From the IMG/VR virus record IMGVR_UViG_3300044825_000904, positions 1-64,000 of that record: 64,000 bases of DNA. One strand, written 5' to 3'. This stretch comes from a virus. The notes beneath the pieces were generated by a model, which saw nothing but the letters and a program-made list of their open reading frames with translations, was not told the origin of the DNA and did not search any database. Made by a program: the position numbers and the translations under genes. This document shows positions 47,601 to 56,174 of the stretch, piece after piece (position 1 is the stretch's first letter; each line of letters begins with the position of its first letter).

Positions 47601-48734
47601 GTCTCTATTGCTTTTAAACGTAGGAGTAGGTGTTCCACTGACTACTGAATTAGATAATAGTGATACTGAGAAAGCTGGATTAATGGGTTCTTTGTTTTCC
47701 TTTAACAAATCAAAGAATTGAGTATAATTACCATATACCAATCTACTTCCAATTAACTCTTGAGACTTCGCCTTAATAGGCACGTTATCAAACAATCTAT
47801 TTACTTGCTCAATTGGCAATAATGTAAATACTTTATTGTTTTTAAACTTATATTGATATTCCGAATCGTCGTCGTAATTATTTAGAGATTTAACTAAATT
47901 ATCAATCACATAAGTATTAGTACTTAATGTATCTCTAAAAACCAACTGAATCTCTTTTACAGTTTTAGGCCCAGAGTTGAAAGTTATATCTGCTGTGTTA
48001 AAGTTGTTAACCATAGATACGTTCTCTGATACACCATAATCGTATGCATATTCTTTTGGAAAGAATGCTACAGGTGAGAATGGAGATAGAGCACTATACT
48101 CGTTGTCTAAATATTTATATCTGTAAGAAAAGTATAAAAATTTATTCTCTAAGTTGTTAGCTTCACCCTGTGAATATAAATTAATTGTTGGTGCCGATAA
48201 AGGAGGAGCTAAGATAACATTGATGTCAGCCTCAGTAAATCCATTTACAGCATAATTCTTCGCACGATCAATATTAATCCTGCGTGGAGGATTTAGATTG
48301 TCAGTCCAAAAAAGCAACCCGTTAATATAGTTGATACCTGTAACAAAAAACTCTTTATTAAAGCCAAGTTTTGAGGTTGTAGTAGGCGTTTTAGTTGCCT
48401 GAATAACAGGTGTTGTTAAATCTAATGTTTCATTGTATTCATAAATAGCATCCAAGTAATCAGATGCTACTAACCAATAGATACAATTGTTAGCCTCATA
48501 AGCAAGTGAACCAATACACATTGCATTGGTTAACTCGTAGTCCGTTCCCTTTAATACGTTACCTAAATAATTTTGTGCTACCCCATTATGTGAGCCTTCT
48601 TCAGAAACAAATGTTCCATCAGAATCGCCCACAATAATATTGAGTGCATCTCTATATGCACCATCAGGTAAAAAGTGAGGGTCAAGATCTTTATTCATGA
48701 CCCCCGAAAGGAAATTTCTTTGAAGTTCTATCAT
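44616..48734 (-). CDS. BACON-containing tail/stabilisation protein, 1372 aa
   Basis: N-terminus MIELQRNFLSGVMNKDLDPH and GAYRDALNIIVGDSDGTFVS are typical for the tail hub or stabilisation protein of crAss-like phages. Many beta stretches follow. Residues about 1084-1168 form a BACON-type domain (SVTPTSLSFDGLAQS, SNSDWEITVP, TVTVTENTTTARDLDI). Then come tandem ~60-residue units, each WY-x-L-x-NC...TG-x-x-GC, and a final unit with VGRRYVLPYPTEKFYTY and PPGYNGSIQI. Likely forms a virion ring or appendage; BACON could bind glycans. Confidence 0.78.
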   Translation of the reverse strand: MIELQRNFLSGVMNKDLDPHFLPDGAYRDALNIIVGDSDGTFVSEEGSHNGVAQNYLGNVLKGTDYELTNAMCIGSLAYEANNCIYWLVASDYLDAIYEYNETLDLTTPVIQATKTPTTTSKLGFNKEFFVTGINYINGLLFWTDNLNPPRRINIDRAKNYAVNGFTEADINVILAPPLSAPTINLYSQGEANNLENKFLYFSYRYKYLDNEYSALSPFSPVAFFPKEYAYDYGVSENVSMVNNFNTADITFNSGPKTVKEIQLVFRDTLSTNTYVIDNLVKSLNNYDDDSEYQYKFKNNKVFTLLPIEQVNRLFDNVPIKAKSQELIGSRLVYGNYTQFFDLLKENKEPINPAFSVSLLSNSVVSGTPTPTFKSNRDYEIGIVYLDDYGRTTTVITPTDNTNTIYIPPVNAVDANNIRITIDGTYQPPSFATHYRFMIKQDKQDYYNVFPLTYFNDGQFKWFLINQADQDKISVGSYLYLKSAATNTNVQYKVLDIESKNANFLNSADSVQPAGVYFKLKIEASELPPVTYYKDYNVGGYPSSATTLVFDRFNVAENAIFYGSGLDTMTTGASNVYTGDNDTRFYVEIDNVAGTTFKYYASQNGNYKVLVASGITINSAADQVLTYSGGTCSIRFAANSGYTFKDYWVVNCRGNVAEVCLNIFGGYIDYNTPVPGVFFTLNNWDPTAAHDEDRPVKAGAILTFKYKETNGTDQWITQTFISTRDYVNIEEWFVEDGAYQKWVALGTSDENVGPKNVCFRRGLQLSSGRPGSISQGSTISSTSLAYPVYMYFYSYQGGAEPAIDTEFSLQQSEFPSLFETVPTDTNQDIYYELSQTYPIIDGNHYGNVDNQNIALGAPAIIDLNTLDFNSDFNAFTFGNGVESFRIRDAWNSATMQFSPRVNSTIEGYEQQTLVQALTYSGIYTQTSAINRLNEFNLSLGNFKYLDRFFGSIQKLFSRDTDLVVLQENKISKVLYGKNLLSDSTGGGVVASIPEVLGTQISYEGEYGISLNPESFTKWGNDLFFTDARRGAVMALQPNGLFEVSSQGMKNWFKANLDTNTVKLGMFDPYFEHYVLALDNDRQIKTCSLSVTPTSLSFDGLAQSKTFYIESNSDWEITVPTNTWVTLSDRFGSNNQLITVTVTENTTTARDLDITINSCADDVVLNISQEVLYDWYKLLNCDVFSTPYTIQYAAGTYELNDRVTFGDSTFNIIEVLHEEPAGVLIDVEPTGLQGCPTPAAYWYQLFNCFDSSTANSQSYATGIFNIDDRVTSGGSTYVITGEIEYNPGGTLLAITPTGETGCETLTTYYELSECSPGTGYAYTTIVPGSVGRRYVLPYPTEKFYTYTGATLTQTTVPPGYNGSIQITSFYSCP

Positions 48735-49631
48735 TTACTTAATCCACTTAGATTGGCCTCTCATGCTCATTAACAAGCGACCTGGGTGTAAATTACTTAA
48801 TCTAATCTTTGCGTTTCTCCAATTAGAAACTTTTTCTTTGCGAGCTCGTGAAATAACATACTCAGGCTGGTTTGCCTTTGTGTTTAAGATAGCCCATTTA
48901 ATGTATGAGTAAATATACTCTTCTGCTAACTTAGGAATAGTAATCTGAGCGTCGTCACCTGGATACAATCCGTCTGAAATATATTCTAATACAACAGAGC
49001 GATTAAACATACCTGAGCTAAAGTTAATAACTCCAGCTGCTTTGTCTACTCTAAATGTAGGGTTTACGTTTGCTACTTCAGTATTCAATCCATAAGCAGC
49101 ACCGAATCCCCAAGTGAAATACCAAAGACCATCTACATACCAACCCCACTGATTATTGAATGGGCATAGCATATAGTTCTCTCCATCAATACGAGACAAG
49201 TCTAGTTTAGATGTTCCTTGTAGGGCATTGCCTTGGTCATCAAATAAAATCTGATACTCATCATCCTGCAAAAATTCAATAGATGAATTAGCCTGAGGAT
49301 TCTCAGTCATTGGGTATAAGTTTCCACCCCAAAATAAAGATACACGAACATAGTTCACGTAATCAGGAGGCAATATAAACTTAAGGTCATGTCCAACTTC
49401 TAACTGCAAAGCATTAATCTGACGATTACCATCGTAGTTTAATTCCTGTACAGCTCTTTTGGCGTGGAATAATACCTTGTATCTGTTGATGTTATTCAAC
49501 AAATCGCCATCATCTGTATACATTAAGATGAAGTTATTTACAACATCGCCTAATGTTACATTCTGATACGTGCCCCAATTGGCATCGGTAGGGGTGACCC
49601 CATCATTGGTATAATATTTCTCCTGATTCAT
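48735..49631 (-). CDS. Tail/ring protein, 298 aa
   Basis: MNQEKYYTNDGVTPTDANWG, then NRYKVLFHAKRAVQELNYDG and a beta-sheet C-terminal half (SSGMFNRSVVLEYISDGLYP). Resembles head-tail connector or ring proteins next to the stabilisation gene in crAss-like phages. No exact family. The stop is next to the following start. Confidence 0.68.
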   Translation of the reverse strand: MNQEKYYTNDGVTPTDANWGTYQNVTLGDVVNNFILMYTDDGDLLNNINRYKVLFHAKRAVQELNYDGNRQINALQLEVGHDLKFILPPDYVNYVRVSLFWGGNLYPMTENPQANSSIEFLQDDEYQILFDDQGNALQGTSKLDLSRIDGENYMLCPFNNQWGWYVDGLWYFTWGFGAAYGLNTEVANVNPTFRVDKAAGVINFSSGMFNRSVVLEYISDGLYPGDDAQITIPKLAEEYIYSYIKWAILNTKANQPEYVISRARKEKVSNWRNAKIRLSNLHPGRLLMSMRGQSKWIK

Positions 49632-50323
49632 TATTGTTGTTTTTGATCAGTGTATGCTTCTTCTGCTCTTGCCGCTTGAACCACATCCATTTCTCTAATG
49701 TTAACACCTGCATATTCACAAATCTTAACGACTAACTTAGGGAAGTCAGATATAGCCAACTCGAAATCTTGGTAGTCATTAGCCGATTGATTAAACAAAG
49801 GGCTACCGTTAACTACTGTATAAGTCCATTTAGGATCTAACGGGTATCTAACGTAATAGATATTAATGTTATCCGTAATGGTATTCGGGTACACAGTAAC
49901 TTGATTACCTTGCATAACATACGTAGGGTATGTTTCTGTAGGTGCTGTTAAATTGGAATTAAGCAAATAATATAATTTACCTTGGTCCACATGAGTAACC
50001 TCTTTACCATTATAGTATAATACATTTAATAAGAAAAAGTTTGCAGGTAAGTCGAATCTACTATCTCCTGAATTGTATACCAAGTCTTCGTTCTTAGAGA
50101 AATAGTCAATAGTTTGGTCTATTTGCTTAGTGATATCGGAGTACCCACTGGTCTCCATACCCTTCATATCTTTTATCTTAGCCTGCTGAAAGTCAAAGAA
50201 GTATTGTTGGAACAATTCTAACTGAGCTTGCTTTGCAAAGCTGTTGAATTCTTCTGGTGTAATAAACCCATTATTATCCTTATTGATAATATTTAGGACA
50301 GTATTTCGTACGGAATTTATCAT
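49631..50323 (-). CDS. Connector/ring protein, 230 aa
   Basis: ATG at 50323 (MINSVRNTVLNIINKDNNGF) is used because upstream in-frame codons run through a terminator. The N-terminal FITPEEFNSFAKQAQLELFQ recalls head-tail joining proteins in Bacteroidetes phages; a beta-rich part follows (LPANFFLLNVLYYNGKEVTH). Virion assembly role inferred by position. Confidence 0.65.
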   Translation of the reverse strand: MINSVRNTVLNIINKDNNGFITPEEFNSFAKQAQLELFQQYFFDFQQAKIKDMKGMETSGYSDITKQIDQTIDYFSKNEDLVYNSGDSRFDLPANFFLLNVLYYNGKEVTHVDQGKLYYLLNSNLTAPTETYPTYVMQGNQVTVYPNTITDNINIYYVRYPLDPKWTYTVVNGSPLFNQSANDYQDFELAISDFPKLVVKICEYAGVNIREMDVVQAARAEEAYTDQKQQ

Positions 50324-50337
50324 AATGACAAAGATAA

Positions 50338-50362
50338 TAAAAAAAGGGCACTCAGTGTGCCC
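50338..50362 (-). terminator. Terminator inside the late block
   Basis: Minus strand GGGCAC-ACTGA-GTGCCC (50362-50346) followed by eight T. It would lower expression of downstream ring and tail genes relative to the head genes. Confidence 0.75.
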
Positions 50363-50369
50363 TCTTAAT

Positions 50370-51116
50370 TTAGCGATATTTTTTAGATAGTAACTCGTAG
50401 ACATCTAAACCATCATTGCTTTGGAGCCATGACACAAGTAGTTTGGTTGGGTCTTCTCCAAATGGAACGCCCATTAACTTATTCTTATTGTCAGGCAGGT
50501 TAAAGAAGATGTCACGTTTTTTATTCTTCAATACAAACGTACCATCTTGCAATGCCTTAGCTGCGATATCATTCAACTTAAGCTCAGGATCATTTAACAT
50601 GTTCATGAATTCGTAAGGATGGTTACGTGCATATAAAATTAAGTCACGTCTCAATTCCTCTGTAGTTAAACGATCAACACGAGCACCTAATAGTACACGT
50701 CCTAATGCATCAGCTGTATTGATATCTAAATCACGTGCAGCAAGTTGTGCATCCAATTGAGAGTACATAACCTCAATCTGATTGTTTGCATCTCTTTGAG
50801 TATCAACCTCTTCGAACAACACACCATTGTCTGGGTGTAATTCTAGGAATTGTTGTAATACCTGGTTGTATTTGTTAACAGCTAACAAACCATCTTCAAA
50901 GATGATTGGCTCTAAAATGAAGTTACCATCTTGCTCATCTTCAAATGGAGACTTCTGGTTAACTGCATAACGTAAAGCTCTATTAAGACCTTTAGAAGCG
51001 TCAAAGTATAGTAATGATTTGTTTCTAGTATTTCTACTAGCAAGCATAAAGCTGATAGGGAATGTTTTTCTTTTAAGGACATAGATCTTGTCCTTTAATT
51101 CTTTCTGAGTTGACAT
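50370..51116 (-). CDS. Head-associated protein, 248 aa
   Basis: MSTQKELKDKIYVLKRKTFP, SFMLASRNTRNKSLLYFDAS, then helix-rich central region (VMYSQLDAQLAARDLDI) and LILYARNHPYEFMNMLNDPE. Unknown family, mixed fold. Directly after the capsid gene and its terminator, and followed by another terminator, so it is a single-gene unit. A minor head or head-completion role is likely. Confidence 0.6.
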   Translation of the reverse strand: MSTQKELKDKIYVLKRKTFPISFMLASRNTRNKSLLYFDASKGLNRALRYAVNQKSPFEDEQDGNFILEPIIFEDGLLAVNKYNQVLQQFLELHPDNGVLFEEVDTQRDANNQIEVMYSQLDAQLAARDLDINTADALGRVLLGARVDRLTTEELRRDLILYARNHPYEFMNMLNDPELKLNDIAAKALQDGTFVLKNKKRDIFFNLPDNKNKLMGVPFGEDPTKLLVSWLQSNDGLDVYELLSKKYR

Positions 51117-51151
51117 TATATTTGATTTTAAAATTTAAACAAATTAAATAA

Positions 51152-51171
51152 GGGGAGACCGAAGCCTCCCC
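51152..51171 (-). terminator. Terminator after the major capsid gene
   Basis: On the minus strand GGGGAGGC-TTCG-GTCTCCCC, an 8-bp stem with a UUCG tetraloop, followed by TTATTT. A very stable hairpin placed 9 bases beyond the capsid stop, likely to protect or end the abundant capsid mRNA. Confidence 0.75.
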
Positions 51172-51180
51172 CTAAGTTTA

Positions 51181-52596
51181 CTAGTTCTCGAACAAGAAGA
51201 AGTTGTTCGCACCAAGAGTACATAATGCACGCTCAGATAAGAAGTTAACTTCCATTGCATCTAAAGAACTTGTTTGAGCACCACCAGCAGAACCAGTGAT
51301 CCAAGTTTTGTAACGACGATCTTCAGTTTCAGAAGCACGGTAACGTACGTGTAAGAACGGACGCTTAGCATTCTTTCCTAAGATTTGATCGTATACGTTA
51401 GTAGAACCTGCAGGTACCAAGATACCATTGATAGCTCCACCTACGATTCCACCACGAGTAGTTGCATCGTTTAAGTATTTCCAGTCAGTCTTGTAGAAAT
51501 CGTATCCACGCTTAAAGCCTGTGAAACCTAAGTTTAACGCCATAGTCTCGCTGTTGTCGAATAAACCGTAAGAAGTACCACCTGAACCATAAGAGTTTTG
51601 TGATGCCAACATATCGTCGATATCAAAACCAAACTTACGGTTTAAGAAGATAACATTCTCTTGGATTGCTCCTTGCTTATCAAGACGTTGGATGATAGAA
51701 TCGAAGTCAGACAAAGTAGTTGGGTTACCACCTGCCCATACGTTTCCACGCTCAGCAACAGCATTGAATAAACCTTGAGTACCAGCAGCACCAGGTTGTA
51801 CTTGAGAAGAAGCTACAGTTAAGTAAGTAGCAGCAGCTGAACCAGCTTCTGCAGGAACACCTTCAACCATTGACATCTCTAAGTAATCTTCGAAACGTAA
51901 ACGAGTCTCGTGCTCAGACTTGATGTACCATAAGTAACCAGTAGCACCGTTCTCAGAAGTTACTTCAACCCATCCGATTTGAGCCATGTCAGAACCAGAA
52001 ACAGCGTACTTATCTTTGATGATAATTGGCTTGTTTTCGAAGAAGATATCTTGAGACTCTAAAGAACCGTCCATTCCTAATGAACCTTTAGTGAATTCAG
52101 AACCGTAAACGAATGCAGTAGAAGCAGTATCTACAGCGATTGATTGTCCTGAAGCAGCATAGTAAGCTACTGTGAAAGTGTTAGCAGTTGTATCTACTGC
52201 AGTGATAACCGCTTTATCAGAAGCAGAACCAGAGTTTGCAGATAAGAATACAGTTTGGTTAACACGGAAGTTAACAGTTACATCTGCATCTTCAACAGTC
52301 CACACAGCTGTATCTTGTCCTGCAGCAGCTGCTGAAGTACAGTTTACATACTTAGTGTGTAAACGACCTTGCTCTGCCCATTTGATTAAGTCAGAGTTAG
52401 AAGGTAATTCTGCACCTACCATACGTAAGAAAGATGCAATAGAACGATTACCATAACGCTCGAATTCAGCCTCGTAAGTATCAGGAAGATACTGATTTAA
52501 GAAATCGAAGTTAGTAATGTAGTTTGTAGGCAATGTTGCCTTTACCGCTGAGGGCTCTAATTGAAAGCCCGGGGTAGCTTGAACTGATCCAGCCAT
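51181..52596 (-). CDS. Major capsid protein
   Basis: 471 residues. Position (after portal and the acidic scaffold-like gene), size, and Ala/Thr/Gly-rich beta character (ANTFTVAYYAASGQSIA) fit a HK97-type major head protein. MAGSVQATPGFQLEPSAVKA is a flexible start; the core contains FLRMVGAELPSNSDLIKWAE and ENVIFLNRKFGFDIDDMLAS; the end RALCTLGANNFFLFEN is well formed. No cleavage protease gene was seen nearby. Assignment by context and composition. Confidence 0.8.
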   Translation of the reverse strand: MAGSVQATPGFQLEPSAVKATLPTNYITNFDFLNQYLPDTYEAEFERYGNRSIASFLRMVGAELPSNSDLIKWAEQGRLHTKYVNCTSAAAAGQDTAVWTVEDADVTVNFRVNQTVFLSANSGSASDKAVITAVDTTANTFTVAYYAASGQSIAVDTASTAFVYGSEFTKGSLGMDGSLESQDIFFENKPIIIKDKYAVSGSDMAQIGWVEVTSENGATGYLWYIKSEHETRLRFEDYLEMSMVEGVPAEAGSAAATYLTVASSQVQPGAAGTQGLFNAVAERGNVWAGGNPTTLSDFDSIIQRLDKQGAIQENVIFLNRKFGFDIDDMLASQNSYGSGGTSYGLFDNSETMALNLGFTGFKRGYDFYKTDWKYLNDATTRGGIVGGAINGILVPAGSTNVYDQILGKNAKRPFLHVRYRASETEDRRYKTWITGSAGGAQTSSLDAMEVNFLSERALCTLGANNFFLFEN

Positions 52597-52615
52597 TGTT
52601 TTTGTTTTTTTGGTT

Positions 52616-53704
52616 TTAGTTTTTTAAAGATTTAATCTTAAGTCTGTTACCATGGTCACTATCCAATGCTGTTACTTTAAACCCACCTTTGTCGATATTT
52701 TGTGGAGCATTTCTAACGCTCATATCGATGTTCTTGCTTTGACGAACTGAGTCATCAATTGCATCTGCTTTGCCCATATCATAAAAGAATTTGGCCATCG
52801 CATCCGGGTTCATTGCCGCAGCAATTGTTTTGTGATACTGTTTAGCATCCTTAATGTATCCATTTTCATCAACGAAATTAGTGAAGAATTTGGAAATGTC
52901 TGTTTGTTGAGCTTTCAGCTGCTCTGGAGTTCCAGGTTTATAAGATACTTCCTTATCTCCAACTTTGAAATCAAAACCTTTGAATTCATCAGAGAATAAT
53001 TCATTTGTCTTATTCATAAAGTACTCCGACTTTTTAGCCTGCTCTTGCTGCATAGCAGTAGATTGGCTGATATATTGCTTGTAAGATTCCAAAGCCTCTT
53101 TGTCCTCAGCAGGAATAGCAGCTTCCATCCTCGACTCAAGGGGAGCTTTGTATTTTTCCTTTTGTTCTTCAAAGTACTTTGACGCCTTGCCAAGTTCTTT
53201 TTTAAGTGCTAACTTCTTGCGTTTGATTTCTTTTTCGTCATCCATCTCCTCATCGTATCCAAACTTTGATTCATATTCGAATGCGATATCCTCATCATCA
53301 AAATCAGGATTAGTCTCACGCATGTAGTCAGCTAGAAGTCTTTCTGGGTTAACCTTAGAAAAATCTTGGTTAACACGATAGAAATCTTCTAAACCACGCC
53401 CTGTGTCTTTCTTGAATTTTAAGAAAGCATTTACGTCTTCAGGAAGTAATTCCTGTTGTGGTCTCTCTGTAAATAATTCATCCAAAGAGTTTACCTCCTT
53501 GTTGAACTTTGTTTTTAAATATGAAAGAACGTCGTTGTCACCAAATTGCGGCGACTCTACTACAGGTGGCTCTTCTACATGTGTCTCCTCTACAGGAGCT
53601 ACATCTTCAGCCATCTTTTGTTCGTGCTGATCAAGCAACTGTTGCTCGATTTCTTGCACAGACTTTTCTTCAAAGTCTACAAGTTTTACTTGAATATTAT
53701 CCAT
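52616..53704 (-). CDS. Scaffold-like acidic protein, 362 aa
   Basis: Acidic and strongly helical: VKLVDFEEKSVQEIEQQLLD, EDVAPVEETHVEEPPVVESP, then a long charged coil (KEIKRKKLALKKELGKASKY). Placed between portal and capsid genes, as scaffold proteins are. The C-terminus is basic (DSDHGNRLKIKSLKN), fitting a capsid-binding tail. A promoter-like TACTTTTG lies upstream on the minus strand at about 53722-53729. Confidence 0.72.
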   Translation of the reverse strand: MDNIQVKLVDFEEKSVQEIEQQLLDQHEQKMAEDVAPVEETHVEEPPVVESPQFGDNDVLSYLKTKFNKEVNSLDELFTERPQQELLPEDVNAFLKFKKDTGRGLEDFYRVNQDFSKVNPERLLADYMRETNPDFDDEDIAFEYESKFGYDEEMDDEKEIKRKKLALKKELGKASKYFEEQKEKYKAPLESRMEAAIPAEDKEALESYKQYISQSTAMQQEQAKKSEYFMNKTNELFSDEFKGFDFKVGDKEVSYKPGTPEQLKAQQTDISKFFTNFVDENGYIKDAKQYHKTIAAAMNPDAMAKFFYDMGKADAIDDSVRQSKNIDMSVRNAPQNIDKGGFKVTALDSDHGNRLKIKSLKN

Positions 53705-53741
53705 TTAATTAAATTTAGTTGCACAAAAGTAATAATAAAAA

Positions 53742-56174
53742 TTATCTTGGGTTGAATTGCTCTAAATCAAAGCCATCTAGAGAGTCTTCTTCTGATTCGA
53801 AGTTCATCGCTGGAAGGTCTTTTTGACGTTGTTCAATTAACTTAGATTGTTGAGTAGCTTGAAGTTTTGTGCGATCGTCTTTAGCTTTCTCCTTATCCAT
53901 ATCCAACTGCTTAACCTTCTCTACCTCCATGCCTCTTAATTGCATGTTATAGTTAAATTCAACAGCCATAAGTTGTTCTTTAATCTGAGCTTCTGCTTGC
54001 ATGCGTTGAATATCAAACTGCATCTGTGCTTGAGCAATTTGTGCTTTAGCTTGTGCTTCTGCTTGTACTTTTTGTAATGACGCTTGAGCTGCCGCTTGAG
54101 AAGATTGGATATTACCCTGAGTCTGCATTTGAATCTTAGCTTGCTCATTCTCCATATCTTTCTTACCCTTATCCTTACGCTTCATCTTAAGCAACTCGTT
54201 AGCTAACTTAAGATTCTTCATTTGACGGATATCAATAGCATCCTCAAGAGTAATTTGATCACGCTGTAATGCCATCTGAATGTTAGCCTCTAATTGAGCC
54301 TTCTCTTCTTCGTCAGGAGCAACCTCAATGAAAATACCAAAGTCGTGTAAGTACAAGTCTTTAATCTCCTCTAGAAGACCAACAGCATACTTACCGATTT
54401 GCATCGTAAACTCTTCTTTGAAATCAGAGTATTCTAAGATATCGGCAACACGAAGCGATAACGCTTCAGATAATCTACGAGTAATAAATAAACTTCCTTC
54501 TAAGATGTGGCGAGTTGCTGTGTTTGAATTTAATGCAGCAAGTTTCTGTACGCCAACTAATGCATCAGGATTAGGAGTAGAAGCATCACGAGCTTCATTC
54601 AATCCTGTTACATCACGTATCATGCTCATGTACTGATTGTATGCATTAATCAATGCAGTAATCTTACCTTGACCACTATTAGTATTAAGTTCTTGAATAG
54701 GAATACGACCATGGTTTAAATCACCATCGGTAGTCATACTACGTCCAATAACACTACCAGTTTGGAAATACAAACGAAGAGCATCTTCAGGATTGTAAGC
54801 ACCACCAGTTCCTAAGTCAACCTCATTGATACCATCAGCATCGATGAACACACCATCCGGCACAACACGTTGTAGAACTTGTTGTAATTTAAGGTGGGTC
54901 ATTTGAATTAAGTCAGCAAAAGGAATCATACGACGAGTCAATGACTCGATGATACCTTTGTACATTCTTGGTGCTACAGCGATGTAGTTTGGTAACGCAT
55001 ACTGAGAAGCAGACTTAGGGCGAACCATATTGCGAGCAAGCTCCCACTTAAGTAAATAAGGAGATCCAGGTACCATAATACCTTCGTACCATACATCAAT
55101 TCTCTTTTCAATTCTCTCGAATCTTTCTTCAGTTCCTTCAGGAGGGTTGAAATTTTCATCTTTTTGGATTACACGAACGCCATTGTTCTCAAGGTATTTC
55201 TTCTTGTAAACAAACGTCTTGTCAGTTTTATAATTAAAATATAATAACGTAACTACATCTCTGTTAAAGATGTCGCTACGATAAGGACGCATAATTCCAT
55301 AATAATTGTACCACGCTGTTCCTAATTGTTGAATCTCTGCCAACTCCTCTTTTGTAATGTCTGGCTTAATCTTAATTAGTTCAGTGATTGGTACTTGCTT
55401 TACTTCTCCCCAATAGAAACAATCGTCAAATGTTGGAGATTCAGTGTAACTATAAACAATGTTAGCGGGGTCAACATACTCAACACGAACTCCTGTTCCT
55501 GGTACAAATGAGTGCTTTACTACTCCGATACCGATTGTTGTGATGTCGTAGTCGACCCTTTTACGAACGTCTTGATAATGATTTAAATCTAAGATAGTAT
55601 TGATTGCCTCCTCTTCAGCAATCTCAATTGCAGGCTTATAATTAAGCTGCATATATAACGATAACTCTTGGTCGTTCTCTGGTAAATCTTCCTCAGGAAC
55701 ATTAAATGCATCAATACCAAACTCTTGCTTAGTTTGAACTAATAGGTCTTTAGCAATCATATCTGCCTCAACCATCTCTTGAAACTTAGAGCGTTTGTTT
55801 GATGACATAGCATCTTGTGCATATGCTTTAACCTCAAATAATCGGTCATGCATACCGTTAACAACGATGTCAACAAACTTAGGGATGATTGGTACAGGAG
55901 TCCAGTCTAGGTTAATGTGCGACATGTCGCCATCAACTTCTAATTGGCTTTTATATTTAGCTACTGGTTGTTCACCACGAGCATAAAGTCTAACTCTATG
56001 GAAATCAATCCATTGTGAATAGTATCGGCAACTGTTGCCTGTCTTTGCAAACCATTCATATGAAATGCTTTGCCCAATTCTTAAGCCATATTCCCATGAT
56101 GCCTTTTCCTGATCAGTCGCTAACTGCGAAGGGAATTGGGTATCTGGCATTAATATTCCAAGAGGTTTGTTCAT
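53742..56174 (-). CDS. Portal protein, 810 aa
   Basis: Long portal-type protein: LDWTPVPIIPKFVDIVVNGM, YDITTIGIGVVKHSFVPGTG, IQMTHLKLQQVLQRVVPDGV, then the GRIPIQELNTNSGQGKITAL stretch. The C-terminal 150 residues are a Gln/Ala/Lys-rich coiled-coil barrel (AAQASLQKVQAEAQAKAQIA). Forms the 12-mer channel for DNA entry and exit. Directly downstream of terL (4-base overlap). Similar in style to crAss-like portals. Confidence 0.87.
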   Translation of the reverse strand: MNKPLGILMPDTQFPSQLATDQEKASWEYGLRIGQSISYEWFAKTGNSCRYYSQWIDFHRVRLYARGEQPVAKYKSQLEVDGDMSHINLDWTPVPIIPKFVDIVVNGMHDRLFEVKAYAQDAMSSNKRSKFQEMVEADMIAKDLLVQTKQEFGIDAFNVPEEDLPENDQELSLYMQLNYKPAIEIAEEEAINTILDLNHYQDVRKRVDYDITTIGIGVVKHSFVPGTGVRVEYVDPANIVYSYTESPTFDDCFYWGEVKQVPITELIKIKPDITKEELAEIQQLGTAWYNYYGIMRPYRSDIFNRDVVTLLYFNYKTDKTFVYKKKYLENNGVRVIQKDENFNPPEGTEERFERIEKRIDVWYEGIMVPGSPYLLKWELARNMVRPKSASQYALPNYIAVAPRMYKGIIESLTRRMIPFADLIQMTHLKLQQVLQRVVPDGVFIDADGINEVDLGTGGAYNPEDALRLYFQTGSVIGRSMTTDGDLNHGRIPIQELNTNSGQGKITALINAYNQYMSMIRDVTGLNEARDASTPNPDALVGVQKLAALNSNTATRHILEGSLFITRRLSEALSLRVADILEYSDFKEEFTMQIGKYAVGLLEEIKDLYLHDFGIFIEVAPDEEEKAQLEANIQMALQRDQITLEDAIDIRQMKNLKLANELLKMKRKDKGKKDMENEQAKIQMQTQGNIQSSQAAAQASLQKVQAEAQAKAQIAQAQMQFDIQRMQAEAQIKEQLMAVEFNYNMQLRGMEVEKVKQLDMDKEKAKDDRTKLQATQQSKLIEQRQKDLPAMNFESEEDSLDGFDLEQFNPR

